A stretch of DNA of 64,000 bases from Sipunculus nudus (GCA_026874595.1 CM049311.1:39490676-39554675); one strand, 5' to 3'. Positions 26,001 to 36,130 are shown, counted from the first letter of the stretch. Numbers and translations: made by a program. Notes: generated from the letters alone by a model not told the origin.

Positions 26001-28134
26001 CCTTGCTAATCAAAGCAATAGTTAAAACAAAAGGAGATCTGGGACAACTCCAGTGTAGGTGCATGAGGAGCATACCTGTTGCTCTACCCAATCAATTATA
26101 TACAAATATGCTTTGTGTGACTCAGTCACTCTAAATTAGTTTTGATGCAACCATCTAAATCTTTATTAGCTCAGCTGCCTGAAAGTCACCATGTGACCTA
26201 TTTTCTGCAAAGATATGTGAAAGAACAAGATTTGAGCACCCTATAGGAAAGAATTGGTTACAGTTGGACCTAGAATCTTCTGATTTGATTAAGATCCATG
26301 GAGGTTCACGTAAAAATGTCTTGGAAACCTGAAACAATGTCACTGAGACCTATATTTTGCAAGCTGTGAGAAAGAACATGATTTTAACACCCTGTTAGTT
26401 AGAAGGGCACAAATTGTAGCAGCTGGATGTAGAACAAGGTCACTGTGGCCTATATCTAAGGTCTATTGGCAAAAGGCATTATTTTGAGCACTCTGGGAGT
26501 CATTTTACCCATTGTTTTTAAGGTTCCTTAAATTCAGCAGGGCCACTTGTTTTTTTTTATCTTGCCACAAAACTTTTTTTCCTGAGAATCTTGAGTTGAA
26601 TCCAAAACAGACAAAGTTTCTCTGAAATACAAGGATGCAGTGTTATAAAATAGCATGCAACTATTGGATACGATGAAAATACAAATAGTGTTCTTGAAAA
26701 CTGACATGAAACATGACTATTTCTACAGTTTATAGGGACCAAACAAAGGAAAGTTATAGAAGTACAGAGAAATCTTGCTAACATGACCACCTGCTGGACC
26801 AGCCAAAGTGGTCACGTAGGTGGGGTAGTTGTGTTAACGGCAGGTTTTTTTGATGATTTACATGAGTCCAAGAACAAAGTAAATGGTTGTCTTAGGTGAT
26901 CATGATGGCATAGTGGTTGTCAGGTCAGTTCACAGAAGGTGGTAGTTAAGGGGGTCTGTACATTAAAATGAACAAGATCTAGGAGTTTATACACAATGAG
27001 ATATAAGAAGAATGCATGTGTTAACCTTGTCTTTGTAGGTACATATACACTGGCCAGGTACAGTTGAGTCCCAGCACAGTATTGGGTCTGTTGGTGTTGG
27101 CTGACAAGTATAATGTCCCTGACCTGAAGGACTGCTGTTCTGGATTCATGTCTCGTCATCTAGTCAGCTCACCAGAGCACAACAAGGCAGTCACATGGTA
27201 CCAGTATGCTATAGCCTGTAACAGCCAGGACCTCCAGATGGCATGCATAAATTACATAGCCCTGAACATGGATAACGTTATCCAGAGTCCTGACTGGATC
27301 TACCTGGACAAGGAGAACCTGATCGTGATCCTCCAGCGCTCAGACCTGATCATAGAGAGTGAGTACGTTCTGCTGCAGGCGGTTGTTCGATGGCTCAATG
27401 AATATTCCAGGCTTCAGTCTCTAACAGAAAACCTGCAGGACGTGTTACAGTACATCCGCTTTCCAATGATACTACCAGAGCACCTAGCAGAGTTTGAAGA
27501 GTGCCAGTTTGAGAAAGAGAATCACACTTATTTCTCACAATATTTGCTGGCTGCGTACCGCTACCATGCTTTGTCAATCAAGGGCGAAAAAGATTTCATG
27601 TCTGATGTACCATCGCAACAGTTCCGTTACCGTAACTACACCAATGAGAGCTACTCTATTTTCGTTGACGTCACACGCCGAGCCTTCCGCACTTGTCCTC
27701 GAGTAAGCAGCAAAGTTGAGAAAGCAGTGAATGTTCCCATGACGATATGTAACGCGGCCCAGGACAAGTGCTGCAAGATGAAGGTGACTTTTTATCCTCT
27801 TGGTTTCTACACGACATCCTTGTGGAACGGCCAGTTAAACCTAGCAAAGTCTACGGACCACACCAAGCTGATCCTGGCACATCGCGGTGGTGTGGACCTT
27901 CACGAGGCTGAGATCAGTATTGTCATGTATGCCCAGCACAACGGTATCCAGTATGCCAACTACTGTGTATCAGCCAAGCACAAGTTTGAGACTTACGGAA
28001 CATACGAGATCGAAAACATCATAGAACTAGAGCAGCTGAAGGCAGAGGATTCACCTTTCATAATTGATGGAGCCGTTCAACTCAAAGTCTTTATTAGACC
28101 AATCAGTTTTCAGCGGGCATCAGCATGTGTGTAG
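10785..28134 (+). CDS. BTBD17: BTB/POZ-BACK protein, BTBD17 (Tango10)-like; three coding exons, 471 aa
   Basis: Join 10,785-11,005, 25,532-25,630 and 27,039-28,134 (1,416 nt, 471 codons plus TAG). All junctions are GT-AG and keep frame. Order in the protein: acidic N-terminus (1-46); BTB fold from FSDVLLVVG (about 47) to about 160, with KLLLATSSDVFEQML and DFLRYIYTG signatures; BACK region about 165-265 (NKAVTWYQYAIAC to LLQAVVRWL); and a C-terminal TRAF/MATH-like beta region about 300-471. Length matches the vertebrate family (about 480 aa). BTB-BACK proteins commonly recruit Cullin-3, and fly Tango10 is reported as a Cul3 partner. The vertebrate protein is annotated as secreted, but no signal peptide is seen at this start; either it is cytosolic here or an upstream exon supplies one. 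Intron 1 (14.5 kb) is full of transposons. Confidence 0.9.
11224..11364 (+). mobile_element. Family 1 element, 5' part (split by the DIRS insertion)
   Basis: Starts TTTTCAGCTCAGCTGACTG with a weak hairpin, then the GGCACAAATCGTAAC and GGACCTAGAA-type core seen in the 32-34 kb array. It stops at GGAGGTC, exactly where the DIRS left terminal repeat begins. The same core resumes after the DIRS right end (AAAACCTCTGGTATCTTGAT at about 15,929). Confidence 0.8.
11365..11424 (+). repeat. DIRS left inverted terminal repeat
   Basis: 60 bp starting ATGAGAATTTTCTCTG. Its reverse complement matches 15,793-15,852 with four mismatches. Confidence 0.92.
11425..13090 (+). pseudogene. DIRS 5' region / presumed gag remnant
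   Basis: Several short open frames, including one of about 109 codons at 11,941-12,270 (MSDLDDSIFPASSRSG start, Ser/Gly-rich). In DIRS elements this region encodes a poorly conserved gag-like protein; I cannot confirm homology from sequence alone. Assignment rests on position between the left terminal repeat and reverse transcriptase. Confidence 0.45.
13096..13735 (+). pseudogene. DIRS reverse transcriptase remnant (frameshifted)
   Basis: One frame (about 13,150-13,400) reads VFCSRLLLVLKPHG, GRPIIDLKHLY and a DWAFKI-like block. The next block, DLMDAYCHVQFHPS (about 13,400-13,445), is in another frame; it matches the DIRS/Ngaro pattern of D-L-K-D-A-Y-F-H followed by H-P. At least two frameshifts are needed to read the domain through. 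Non-functional. Confidence 0.82.
13736..14095 (+). pseudogene. DIRS RNase H remnant (frameshifted)
   Basis: VFTDTSLLGWGAHMADC, then VWSPS and LHVLKLRAV, in one frame. The downstream half is in a second frame: HILVLTDHTMVVAYINGQG, TRSPSLMQETYLLFDLC and LRASHLP. This is the DIRS-type RNase H signature (T-D-x-S-x-x-G-W-G, then T-D-N/H-T-x-V-V-A-Y-I-N). The frame changes near 13,870. Confidence 0.85.
14490..15525 (+). pseudogene. DIRS tyrosine recombinase remnant (frameshifted)
   Basis: The N-terminal part (SIYDSQWCL, PSLRGYCAALLLVL) is in one frame. An ALVSAGCRSELHAL block, where the first catalytic Arg is expected, is in a second. KLFIS and HDVRAISTSLA (the H-x-x-R box) are in a third. The probable nucleophile Tyr of HFYLSNVTLQ (codon 15,468-15,470) needs one more frame change. 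Pieces are in canonical order, so this is a complete but broken YR gene, followed by the internal complementary region. Confidence 0.85.
15717..15787 (+). repeat. DIRS internal complementary region
   Basis: Complementary, with few mismatches, to 15,853-15,926; for example CCCTCCCTGTGAATGGTGG here and CCACCATTCACAGGGAGGG there. Together with the 60-bp terminal repeat between them, the right end forms a 210-bp palindrome. In DIRS elements such regions template the closure of circular intermediates (family knowledge). Confidence 0.8.
15793..15926 (+). repeat. DIRS right inverted terminal repeat with right extension
   Basis: 15,793-15,852 is the inverted partner of the left repeat. 15,853-15,926 has no counterpart at the left end and ends in a G run next to resumed family 1 sequence. 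Confidence 0.85.
15927..16141 (+). mobile_element. Family 1 element, part 3' of the DIRS insertion
   Basis: Matches the 41,290-41,510 copy (AAAACCTC.AGTATCTTGAT, GGTGGC(A)CCACCTGTATTTTT, TTCTCAGCT..GTTTT). About 110 bp of core expected at the insertion point is missing. Confidence 0.75.
16142..16654 (+). mobile_element. Family 4 repeat, GTCTGTCC type
   Basis: Begins AAGTGGATGCCCTATGGTAA, followed by CTGTCTGTCC runs and GGTCAAAGGTCAAGGTCAC. A second copy starts at 41,692. In both places the element directly follows family 1 sequence. No coding capacity. Confidence 0.65.
16655..16778 (+). mobile_element. Family 2 element, 5' fragment
   Basis: TTTTTAGCGAACCTGTGAGCTTATGCAATGG, read as family 2 start, then CGTCGTCCGTCG and CTCAAAAACGGCAGGAG. 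It is cut off by the family 1 hairpin at 16,779. The same start is seen at 40,830 (+) and at 60,645 reading on the minus strand. Confidence 0.7.
16825..16873 (+). repeat. (TCCG)n array within a family 1 element
   Basis: About ten TCCG/GTCC tetramers immediately after the hairpin terminus. The same position holds shorter arrays in the other family 1 copies. Confidence 0.9.
18737..19073 (-). mobile_element. MITE with GGCC-ended terminal inverted repeats, copy 1
   Basis: Terminal repeats are GGCCAAAATAAAA then AGGTATGGTTCTCAGGCA at the left, and TGCCTGAGAACCATACCT to TTTGGCC at the right; 337 bp. Inserted in a family 1 element. Flanks TTT and TTA suggest a decayed 3-bp TTA duplication, as in PIF/Harbinger elements (inference). 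The copy at 38,843-39,090 has the interior inverted relative to this one. Confidence 0.85.
19797..21346. mobile_element. TA-flanked DNA element with CTGTATTTC terminal inverted repeats
   Basis: Left end CTGTATTTCTTTGAACAG and right end CTGTTCAAGGAAATACAG are inverted repeats flanked by TA on both sides (19,795-19,796 and 21,347-21,348). Both ends carry repeated 'aaataaacgcc/ggccttaaatag' phrases. The interior has no transposase frame. It contains a perfect 8-bp hairpin (ACCGCTTG, AAA, CAAGCGGT) near 20,241 and a tandem duplication of about 180 bp (20,565-20,735 and 20,748-20,920). TA targets fit Tc1/mariner/pogo; the exact family is uncertain. Confidence 0.82.
21350..23432 (+). mobile_element. 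Family 2 element (5'-truncated, plus orientation)
   Basis: Begins within family 2 (CTCAGAAACGGCTGTAG) and ends at ACAGGTTCGCATTAGG, CCTGTAGGCCTTGTT (AGGCCT-GT-AGGCCT palindrome). 22,580-23,430 is the inverted homologue of about 59,320-60,310. The core includes units with CTATAAATAG and AGGTCAAGAGTTCA, then about 122-bp units with 'GATATATCAG.CTGAAATTTGG'. No coding frame. Confidence 0.75.
22587..22806 (+). promoter_or_regulatory. Cluster of four DR2 nuclear-receptor half-site pairs in a family 2 element
   Basis: Direct repeats of AGGTCA/AGTTCA with a 2-bp spacer at 22,587-22,600, 22,729-22,742, 22,761-22,774 and 22,793-22,806. The last is the perfect consensus AGGTCA-AG-AGGTCA. DR2 is a known RAR/RXR-type binding arrangement. 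Function here is untested; the sites recur because the repeat unit recurs. Confidence 0.6.
23480..24582 (+). mobile_element. Family 2-related core units ending in a second family 2 3' terminus
   Basis: Repeated units with CTGGTGGCGCCACC (palindrome at 23,517-23,528), 'CTGAAATTTGGCAT' and 'ATCAGGAGTGGGTCAAGG' phrases. The end is CACAGGTTAGCATTAGG, CCTGTAGACCTTGTT at 24,552-24,582. No coding capacity; open frames here are repeat-derived. Confidence 0.65.
24741..24869 (+). repeat. 43-bp tandem repeat, three copies
   Basis: GAGACTTAATGAAACCCCAA and following sequence begin at 24,741, 24,784 and 24,827, with only one or two differences between copies. Confidence 0.93.
25532..25630 (+). CDS. BTBD17: BTBD17-like coding exon 2
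   Basis: Acceptor GATTGTAG and donor CTCAG|GTACAG. Encodes the middle of the BTB fold (QMLTNPSWQDAG to IPVFADFL), residues 74-107. The in-frame reading past the donor to 25,820 is intronic. Confidence 0.92.
25882..25997. repeat. Long inverted repeat (27-bp arms) in intron 2
   Basis: Arm CAGAGCCAAGAATTGTAATC (25,882 onward, to 25,908) pairs with GATTACAATTTTTGGCTCTG (ending 25,997), about 25 of 27 positions. The 62-nt loop contains a smaller TCACATG/CATTGTGA-type match. It could be a short MITE or a transcribed hairpin; nothing distinguishes these. Confidence 0.7.
26163..26556 (+). mobile_element. Short family 1-like element
   Basis: Starts TTTATTAGCTCAGCTGCCTGAAAGTCA and ends near CAGCAGGGCCACTTGTTTTT. 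Internal phrases 'TGGACCTAGAA' and 'GGAAACCTGAAA..GTCACTG' match family 1 cores. About 390 bp, degenerate. Confidence 0.65.
27039..28134 (+). CDS. BTBD17: BTBD17-like coding exon 3 (terminal)
   Basis: Acceptor CTTTGTAG at 27,031-27,038; opens with the last base of Arg107 then YIYTGQVQLSPST. Carries the end of BTB, the BACK domain and the TRAF/MATH-like C-terminus, and ends CACV-TAG at 28,134. Coding composition is distinctly richer in G and C than the flanking DNA. Confidence 0.93.
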
Positions 28135-28696
28135 AACAAGGAGCAGTGAACAATGTTTGACTGGTGTATTTTATATCATCATATGAACTGTGCAGAGTGT
28201 GCATTATGAAATGATTAAACGTGTTCAGCAATTTTTGTGCAATGATACAGCCTAGGAATTAATTTACATGTATTCCTGGTGTATTCTGCCTTCTAATGAT
28301 AAGACTGTTTACATAGTATTAACTTAAAGAGCAGTAGCCATAAGTTCTCATCTTCTGGTGGATAATTAGCATACTAGTCGTAGAAGTTTAAGTGCAAATA
28401 TGGGGGTTGGGGGATGAGGGAGCAATGGTAACATATGATTAAAAGTAAAATGACATAACCACCATGATGGCTTGGAAGGTCATACACCATTCCCTTACAC
28501 TTGCTTCAGGAAGTTGTAATCTGTCCTATTTTGAAATTAAACATTCCTCTGTTACTTAAAAGAAAATGTTATTACCCATATATTAACAACATGCAGAGCT
28601 TTCTTATGTGCCCAATACTAGATTGGAAGGGTCATATATAAATTTGTCTTATCCAACTTTTCCTTTTTCATTTATGGTCAACTTCAACTTCTTTGC

Positions 28697-28763
<67 letters not shown>

Positions 28764-29425
28764 GTAATAATAAAAAAATGTCTTGCAGCATAAGGCAACC
28801 TTAAACTGACCAAAGGATGTGTGTGTATGTGGATGTGTTAGAGAGCAAGCGGTTTTTATAGTATTTTAAGATTAGGACAGCCAGTCAGTTATTTAACTAC
28901 GCAATGTACATACTTTAGTGTGTGAACTAATAATGAGTAAAGCATTAGAATGCATAAGCATTAGAGGTTAATCTGAAATGATTGATAATTGATTCATTTG
29001 TGTTTTAAATTAAGTTAAAACGTCTGTTAAATCACAAGGAGTAGAATCCTTGATTTGGTGATTATTTACAGTGTATTTATCCTTTTGTATAACAAGGGAT
29101 CAGTTTGGATTGTGCATTGTCTAAGTTGCCGTCCTTAATTTATTCAGTACAAGTAGGTTTTGGGACTAAATCTTAAATTAATCTGTGATACGTTCTGGAT
29201 ACTTATGTCTGCACCATATAAGACCAGTGTTGACAGTTGACCAGTTTTGATGAGTTTGTAGTCTACAGGAAGCATGTGCACTTGACAGGATGTATTATAC
29301 CAGTTGATGAAAGGTTTGTGAATGAAATGTTAGAGAGAGTTGAAGGAGGCTGACATTTCCTTAGTTTTTTTTTGTGTGTCTCTGGCCTGGTTGAGCAGAT
29401 ACCTTGCTTCAGTGAGCTCCTAAGC
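28135..29425 (+). other. 3' flank of the BTBD17-like gene
   Basis: Probably includes the 3' untranslated region. A candidate AATAAA lies at 28,769-28,774, inside the end of the TAA microsatellite, and is weak evidence for a polyadenylation site. Nothing else seen. Confidence 0.45.
28698..28773. repeat. (TAA)n microsatellite
   Basis: About 25 TAA units with one G interruption. The poly-Ile open frame across it is an artefact. Confidence 0.95.
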
Positions 29426-31171
29426 ATGACATTTTATGAATTTTTTACAAGATAATCTAACCAATCAGGTGTCTCATGTATGACTTGTCTATGAGGCAGT
29501 CTGGTGTCCTGAGAATGCTTTTTCATGAATTATTTACAAGATAATCTTACCAATCAGGTGTCTCATGTATGACTTGCCTATGAGGCAGTCTGGTGTCCTG
29601 AGAATGCTTTTTCATGAATTATTTACAAGATAATCTAACCAATCAGGTGTCTCATGTATGACTTGTCTATGCGGCAGTCTGGTGTCCTGAGAATGCTTTT
29701 TCATGAATTATTTACAAGATAATCTAACCAATCAGGTGTCTCATGTATGACTTGTCTATGCGGCAGTCTGGTGTCCTGAGAATGCTTTTTCATGAATTAT
29801 TTACAAGATAATCTAACCAATCAGGTGTCTCATGTATGACTTGTCTATGAGGCAGTCTGGTGTCCTGAGAATGCTTTTTCTTGAATTATTTACAAGATAA
29901 TCTAACCAATCAGGTGTCTCATGTATGACTTGTCTATGTGGCAGTCTGGTGTCCTGAGAATGCTTTTTCATGAATTATTTACAAGATAATCTAACCAATC
30001 AGGTGTCTCATGTATGACTTGTCTATACGGTAGTCTGGTGTCCTGAGAATGCTTTTTCTTGAATTATTTACAAGATAATCTAACCAATCAGGTGTCTCAT
30101 GTATGACTTGTCTATGGGGCAGTCTGGTGTCCTGAGAATGCTTTTTCATGAATTATTTACAAGATAATCTAACCAATCAGGTGTCTCATGTATGACTTGT
30201 CTATACGGTAGTCTGGTGTCCTGAGAATGCTTTTTTCATGAATTATTTGCAAGATAATCTAACCAATCAGGTGTCTCATGTATGACTTGTCTATGAGGCA
30301 GTCTGGTGTCCTGAGAATGCTTTTTTCATGAATTATTTACAAGATAATCTAACCAATCAGGTGTCTCATGTATGACTTGTCTATGCGGCAGTCTGGTGTC
30401 CTGAGAATTGTTTTTCTTGAATTATTTACAAGATAATCTAACCAATCAGGTGTCTCATGTATGACTTGTCTATGGGGCAGTCTGGTGTCCTGAGAATGCT
30501 TTTTCATGAATTATTTACAAGATAATCTAACCAAGCAGGTGTCTCATGTATGACTTGCCTATGAGGCAGTCTGGTGTCCTGAGAATGCTTTTTTCATGAA
30601 TTATTTACAAGATAATCTAACCAATCAGGTGTCTCATGTATGACTTGCCTATGAGGCAGTCTGGTCCCCTGAGAATGCTTTTTCATGAATTATTTACAAG
30701 ATAATCTAACCAATCAGGTGTCCATGTATGACTTGCCTATGAGGCAGTCTGGTGTCCTGAGAATGCTTTTTCTTGAATTATTTACAAGATAATCTAACCA
30801 ATCAGGTGTCTCATGTATGACTTGTCTATGCGGCAGTCTGGTGTCCTGAGAATGCTTTTTCATGAATTATTTACAAGATAATCTAACCAATCAGGTGTCT
30901 CATGTATGACTTGCCTATGAGGCAGTCTGGTGTCCTGAGAATGCTTTTTTCATGAATTATTTACAAGATAATCTAACCAATCAGGTGTCTCATGTATGAC
31001 TTGCCTATGAGGCAGTCTGGTGTCCTGAGAATGCTTTTTCATGAATTATTTACAAGATAATCTAACCAATCAGGTGTCTCATGTATGACTTGCCTATGAG
31101 GCAGTCTGGTGTCCTGAGAATGCTTTTTTCATGAATTATTTACAAGATAATCTAACCAATCAGGTTTCTCA
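29426..31171 (+). repeat. 89-bp satellite array, about 19.5 units
   Basis: Successive CTGGTGTCCT motifs at 29,501, 29,590, 29,679, 29,768 and onward to 31,106 give an 89-bp period; a few units gain one T. Each unit contains AACCAATCAGGTGTCTCATG and GACTTGCCTATGAGGCAGTC. The latter can fold into an 8-bp bulged stem, and its loop side varies between units (TGAGG, TGCGG, TGGGG, TGTGG, TACGG) while most of the unit is invariant. Not coding. Confidence 0.97.
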
Positions 31172-32268
31172 GGTACAAAATACACAGTGATTATGAAGTG
31201 AGTACAGAGTATCAAAGGGATTGAGCGCAAGTCTGAATGCTTGCCGGTTCCCATGACATACAGAATTATTGATCATTGAATATTTACAGCATTATTAAAA
31301 AGATATATGAATATATCTAAGATCTGTTATATCAGTACTGTAAATGACAGACACAATATTAACCATGTGACATATATACCAGGCCTAGAAAACACAAGTG
31401 CTTGTTATATAAGTTAAAGCATTGTCGGCTCCACAAGGTAAGCATGTGCAGAGTCTAGACTTTTCTAGAAAAGCTTGACTTTTCTGGGACTCTGATGCAC
31501 CACAACAGACAGTGTCTGCTGCCTACATGTTTCCTATGTATTAAGATTCACAACAAACTAGCAATTTTTGTTTAAAGAATGTAACATCAGATTGAGGGCT
31601 CCTAAAGAAACGTGTTCATGGTAATATTTGGCCAAAGATTTCTGTGAAGAAACAAAACGTGATCTACATTTGCCACACAAGCCATACACTCTGTACATAT
31701 ATATGTATCTAGATACTGTGGTTACCTTCTTGTTAGCAAGGGTTTAAAATTTGTGATATTAGCGGAAGGAGAATTATCACAAAAATAAAACCTTTATGAA
31801 TAAGGTCTAATCATTAAAGACAAAGTTGGAAAGACAAAGGCTGACATTATTGATAATAATAAATCATGTATGATCAAAGATTAATATTTTAAATGATATC
31901 AGATCTTTCCAATTGGATGCAATTAACAAAGAATATTTTGTTAATAAGATTATGTGCACATAATATTTGATATAATGTATATCTATAATAATGGTTATAC
32001 TCTATTTATAGGTCTTTTGTATTGTGAGATTGTGAAAAAGGAACCTTCGTGAAACTTGGAAAAGGTAAAATTTGTGAAATTTTAACCCAGCTAATTTGAA
32101 GCTGATCACAGTATTTGACATTGTTTCTCAGTTCACAGAAGTTGTATTTCAAAACTGAGTCACTTAAACTTGTCATGTATACCTGTATAATGATCCACTC
32201 CTTCAAAAGGCATGTCTTGTTATCATCTAGACACTTGTTTACAATTAAGGTCTGAGATCCTTGTTTTT
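31172..32268. other. Intergenic, no feature seen
   Basis: AT-rich sequence without a credible open frame, repeat or RNA gene. Confidence 0.5.
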
Positions 32269-35200
32269 TAGCTCAGCTGACTGAAAGTCATCTGAGCTAT
32301 AGCAATCACTCTTTGTCCGTCGTCCGTCTGTCCAACTGTCTGTCTGTCCGTCCGTTAACCAGGCACAAATCGTAACCGCTGGACCTAGAACCTTGTAAAT
32401 TGGGATTCTGAGAGGTCCATAAAAAATCTCCTTGGAAACCAGAAATTAGGTCTCTGTTACCCATATCCTTCGAGCTATGTGGCCCCAAAGTACCCCCCAG
32501 AAAAGTCAAAAATTTCATACAAAAACTTCAATATCTCATTAACTACTTGACTGATGGTCATGATTTTTGGCATACATATTGATCATGAGATGTTACATCA
32601 CTTCCTGCAGACTGGTGGCGCCACCTGTTTTTTTCGATTTTTTACAAATTTTTTTCTCTATTTTTGAGACCTTTAAAAATGTGAACATCTGTTAACAAGG
32701 CACAAATCATAAAGACTGGACTTAGAATCTTAATTCTTGACACACTGAGAGGTCCATGAAAAATCTCCTTGGAAACCAGAAATTAGGTCTCTGTTACCCA
32801 TATCCTTCGAGCTATGGGGCCCCAAAGTACCCCCCAGAATAGTCAAAAATTTCATACAAAAACTTCAATATTTCAATAACTACATCACTGATGGTCTTCA
32901 TTTTTGGCATACATATTGATCATGAGATGTTCGATCAGTTCCTGCAGACTGGTGGCGCCACCTGTACTGTTTGATTTTTTACGATTTTTTCCTCTATTTT
33001 TGAGACCTTTGAGGATGCTGTCATCTGTTAGCGTGGCACAAATCGTAATGACTGGACCTAGAATCTTCATTTTCGACACACTGAGAGACCTATGAAAAGT
33101 CTCCATGAAAAACCAGAAATTAGGTCTCTGTTACCCATATCCTTTGAGCTATGGGGCCCCAAATTACCCCCCAGAATAGTCAAAAATTTCATACAAAAAC
33201 TTCAATATCTCATTAACTACATCACTGATGGTCATGATTTTCGACATACATATTGATCATGAGATGTTTCATCAGTTTGTGCAGACTGGTGGCGCCACCT
33301 GTATTTTTCAATGTTCACGAATTGTTTTCTCCATTTTTGAGACCTTTAAGGATGTAGTTATCTGTCAACAGGGTACAAATCGTAACGACTGGACCTAGAA
33401 TCTTCGTTCTTGACACACAGGGAGACCCATGATAAGTCTCCATGGAAACCTGAAATTTGGTCTCTGTTACCCATATCCTTTGAGCTATGGCACTCCAAAG
33501 TACAGCTCAGAATAATGGAAAATTTGATACAAAAGCTAAAGTATCTGAACAACTAATGCAGAGATAACCATAATTGTTTGCATGGATATTGATCATGGAG
33601 TGTTTCATAAGTTTCTGCAGACTGGTGGCACCACCTGTATTTGTTCGTTTTTTTTACGAAATTTTTCTGTATTTTTGAGACCTTTAAAGATATGAACATC
33701 TGTTAACAGGGCACAAATCATAAAAACTGGACCAAGAATTTTCATTCTTGACACACAGGGAGACCCATAAAAAGTCTCCATGGAAACTTGAAATTAGGTC
33801 TCTGTTACCCATATTCTTTAAGCTGTATGGGTCCAAAATACCCCCCCCCCCCAGAATAATGGAAAATTTGATACAAAAACTGCAGTATTTCAATAACTAC
33901 AACACTGATGGTCATGATTTTCGGCATACATATTGATCATGAGCTGTTCCATCAGTTTCTGCAGACTGGGTGTGCCACCTCTATTTTTTTCAAATTTTTA
34001 CGAATTTTTTTCTTTTTTTTGAGACCTTTAAAGATGTGGTTATCTGTCAACAGGGTACAAATCGCAACAACTGGACCTAGAATCTTCATTCTTGTCATGC
34101 AAGGAGGCCCATGAAAGGTGCCTGTGGAAACTTGAAATTAGGTCTCTGTTACCCATATCCTTCAAGCTATAGGACTCCGAAGTATCCCTCAGAATAATGG
34201 ACAATTTGATACAAAAACTGAAGTATCTGAACAACTAATGCAGAGATCACCATGATTTTTTGCATGGATATTGACCATTAAGTGTTTTTATTAGTTTCTG
34301 CAGACTGGTGGAGCCACCTGTATTTTTGTATCCGCCAAAACGAAGTTTTGCGGATACTATGTTTTTGACCGAGTTCCTCCACCCTGGCGGCGTTCGTTTC
34401 CAGAGAGCTCCTCGGAGACTAATGGACCGATTTTTCCCAAACTTACACCTATTATCGGGTCACATGTGAACTGGTGCCTAACCAAATTTGCGTTGACCTC
34501 TGACCTTTCCTCTCTATCCAGTGTCCATTTGTGGGTCTGTTTCCACTCATAAACCCTCATATCTCGGGAACCGTTTGGCCGATCAGGAAATAAAATTGAT
34601 ACAAATGTAGCCCTTGGATTGCTTTATAACATACACAAAAAATGGTGGCGCCACCTGTAACCATGTTTGCACAGTGTCCATCTGTTCATCTGCCTTGGGT
34701 TAAAATCACTCATATCTCTGCAGTGAATTGACTAATTCACCTGAAATTCGTCATGCGTATACATCCAGGATAGCTTTCTTGATTTTATGACAGGTGGCAC
34801 CACCTACATTCACGTTCACGCTGATGACATCCAAGCTTATATCTTGGGAACCGTTTGACCAATCAGGAAATAAAATTTATACAAATGTAGCCCTTTGATA
34901 GCTCTGTAACATACACAAAAAATGGTGGCGCCACCTGTAACAATGTTTGCACAGCGTCTGTCTGTTAGTCTGCCGTGGCCTAAAATCACTCATTTCTCTG
35001 TAGTGGTTCGACATAACTGCCTAAAATTTTGCAGGTTTATACATCGTGGACAGCTTTCTTGATTTTATGACAGGTGGCGCCACCTACATTCTAGTTAACG
35101 CTGCACACATCCAAGCTCATATCTCAGGAACCATTTGACCGATTGGGCCAAAATTGTGCATGTGTTTAGATCTCACATAGGTCTTTATCATACACAAAAC

Positions 35201-35683
35201 TGGAGGGGTTACCTGCAAAGATTTTTGCACAGTGTTTGTCTGTTTGTCTGCCATGGGCAAAAATCGCTCATATACATGTAGTGGTTTGACTTTTCTGCCT
35301 AAAATTTTGCAGGTGTATACAACTTGGACAGCTTTCTGGATTTGTGGTAGGTGGCACAACCTACATACACATTTAGGCTGCAGACATCCATGCTAATATG
35401 CAACATACCTCACTCTATTTCCCCTTGCCACTCAATCCATGCCTCACTATCCGATTTTGGCAGATACATGTAGTCACTTGTCGGTTACCTGTATTCTAGT
35501 TTTAAAAGTTTACACATTTTTCTCTATTTTTGAGATATATAAATACAGACTAAATCTTGGCCTGTTGGTTAATCTGTTTGATGCTTCAGTTGAATGGGTA
35601 TATACTACCATTCTAATGATAAAATTTCCTATTGCGAATCTCTTCCAAGTCAGCTGAGCGTCAAGACCCATGGGTCGCTTGTT
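32269..35683 (+). mobile_element. Family 1 element with six core units, interrupted by a family 3 element
   Basis: 5' hairpin at 32,269-32,299, then a GTCCGTC run. Core units start (G-CACAAATC motif) at 32,363, 32,700, 33,036, 33,373, 33,711 and 34,055, a period of 336-344 bp. Each contains 'GGTCTCTGTTACCCATATCC' and most contain CTGGTGGCGCCACCTGT. The sixth unit breaks at 34,327 in CACCTGTATTTTT and resumes near 35,487 (ACCTGTATTCTAG). The 3' end is CAGCTGAGCGTC, GACCCATGGGTC palindrome, GCTTGTT, ending at 35,683. Confidence 0.85.
34328..35486 (+). mobile_element. Family 3 hairpin element, nested in family 1
   Basis: Starts with a 30-nt hairpin at 34,328-34,357: GTATCCG, one bulged C, CAAAAC, loop GAA, GTTTTG, CGGATAC. 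The core has roughly 280-bp repeated units with AATGGTGGCGCCACCTGTAA and 'CTCATATCTCGGGAACCGTT'. It ends near a degenerate copy of the terminus (TTTTGGCAGATACATG) and CACTTGT. A minus-strand relative lies at 48,764-49,673. Confidence 0.75.
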
Positions 35684-36039
35684 AAACCTTGAACTTAAGT
35701 CACTGGTTTGTACTATCACAGAATTATAAGCCAGAAAAAGCCAACATATTTTTACTGTAAATACCTTCTATTGCAGTATGTTGTTTAACACATCCACTTT
35801 TGCTGATGATAACCTGTGTCAAAGCTCTTTAGTTTCTTTAGTAACTGTAGTCATTAGAGGTAAAGTACATGCTTCTGTCATGCCCAATTATTCAAACCAA
35901 GTACAATACAGGCAGCTGATTGCATCATCAAGAATGTGAACAAATTAATTTATTATATTTATCAATCAATATTTATATTTAAGCTTAATATATTATTTGA
36001 ATTCTTATTTATGGTAGTTTAATATAAATAAATTAATAA

Positions 36040-36042
<3 letters not shown>

Positions 36043-36126
<84 letters not shown>
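36043..36126. repeat. (TA)n microsatellite
   Basis: About 40 TA units; capable of cruciform extrusion. The Ile-Tyr open frame is an artefact. Confidence 0.95.

Positions 36127-36130
<4 letters not shown>

Larger units (their letters stand above)
25631..27038 (+). other. Intron 2 of the BTBD17-like gene
   Basis: GTACAG to TTTGTAG. Contains a long hairpin (25,882-25,997) and a short family 1-like element (26,163-26,556). 26,557-27,038 shows nothing further. Confidence 0.85.

Noticed and set aside
27395-27706. Alternative-frame open frames inside BTBD17 exon 3
   Set aside because: The main frame carries BTB and BACK signatures and spans the whole exon; the others are shadows.
28608-28793. Open frame with poly-isoleucine
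   Set aside because: Translation of the (TAA)n microsatellite.
29426-31171. CRISPR array
   Set aside because: Repeats are contiguous 89-bp units with no unique spacers, in animal DNA.
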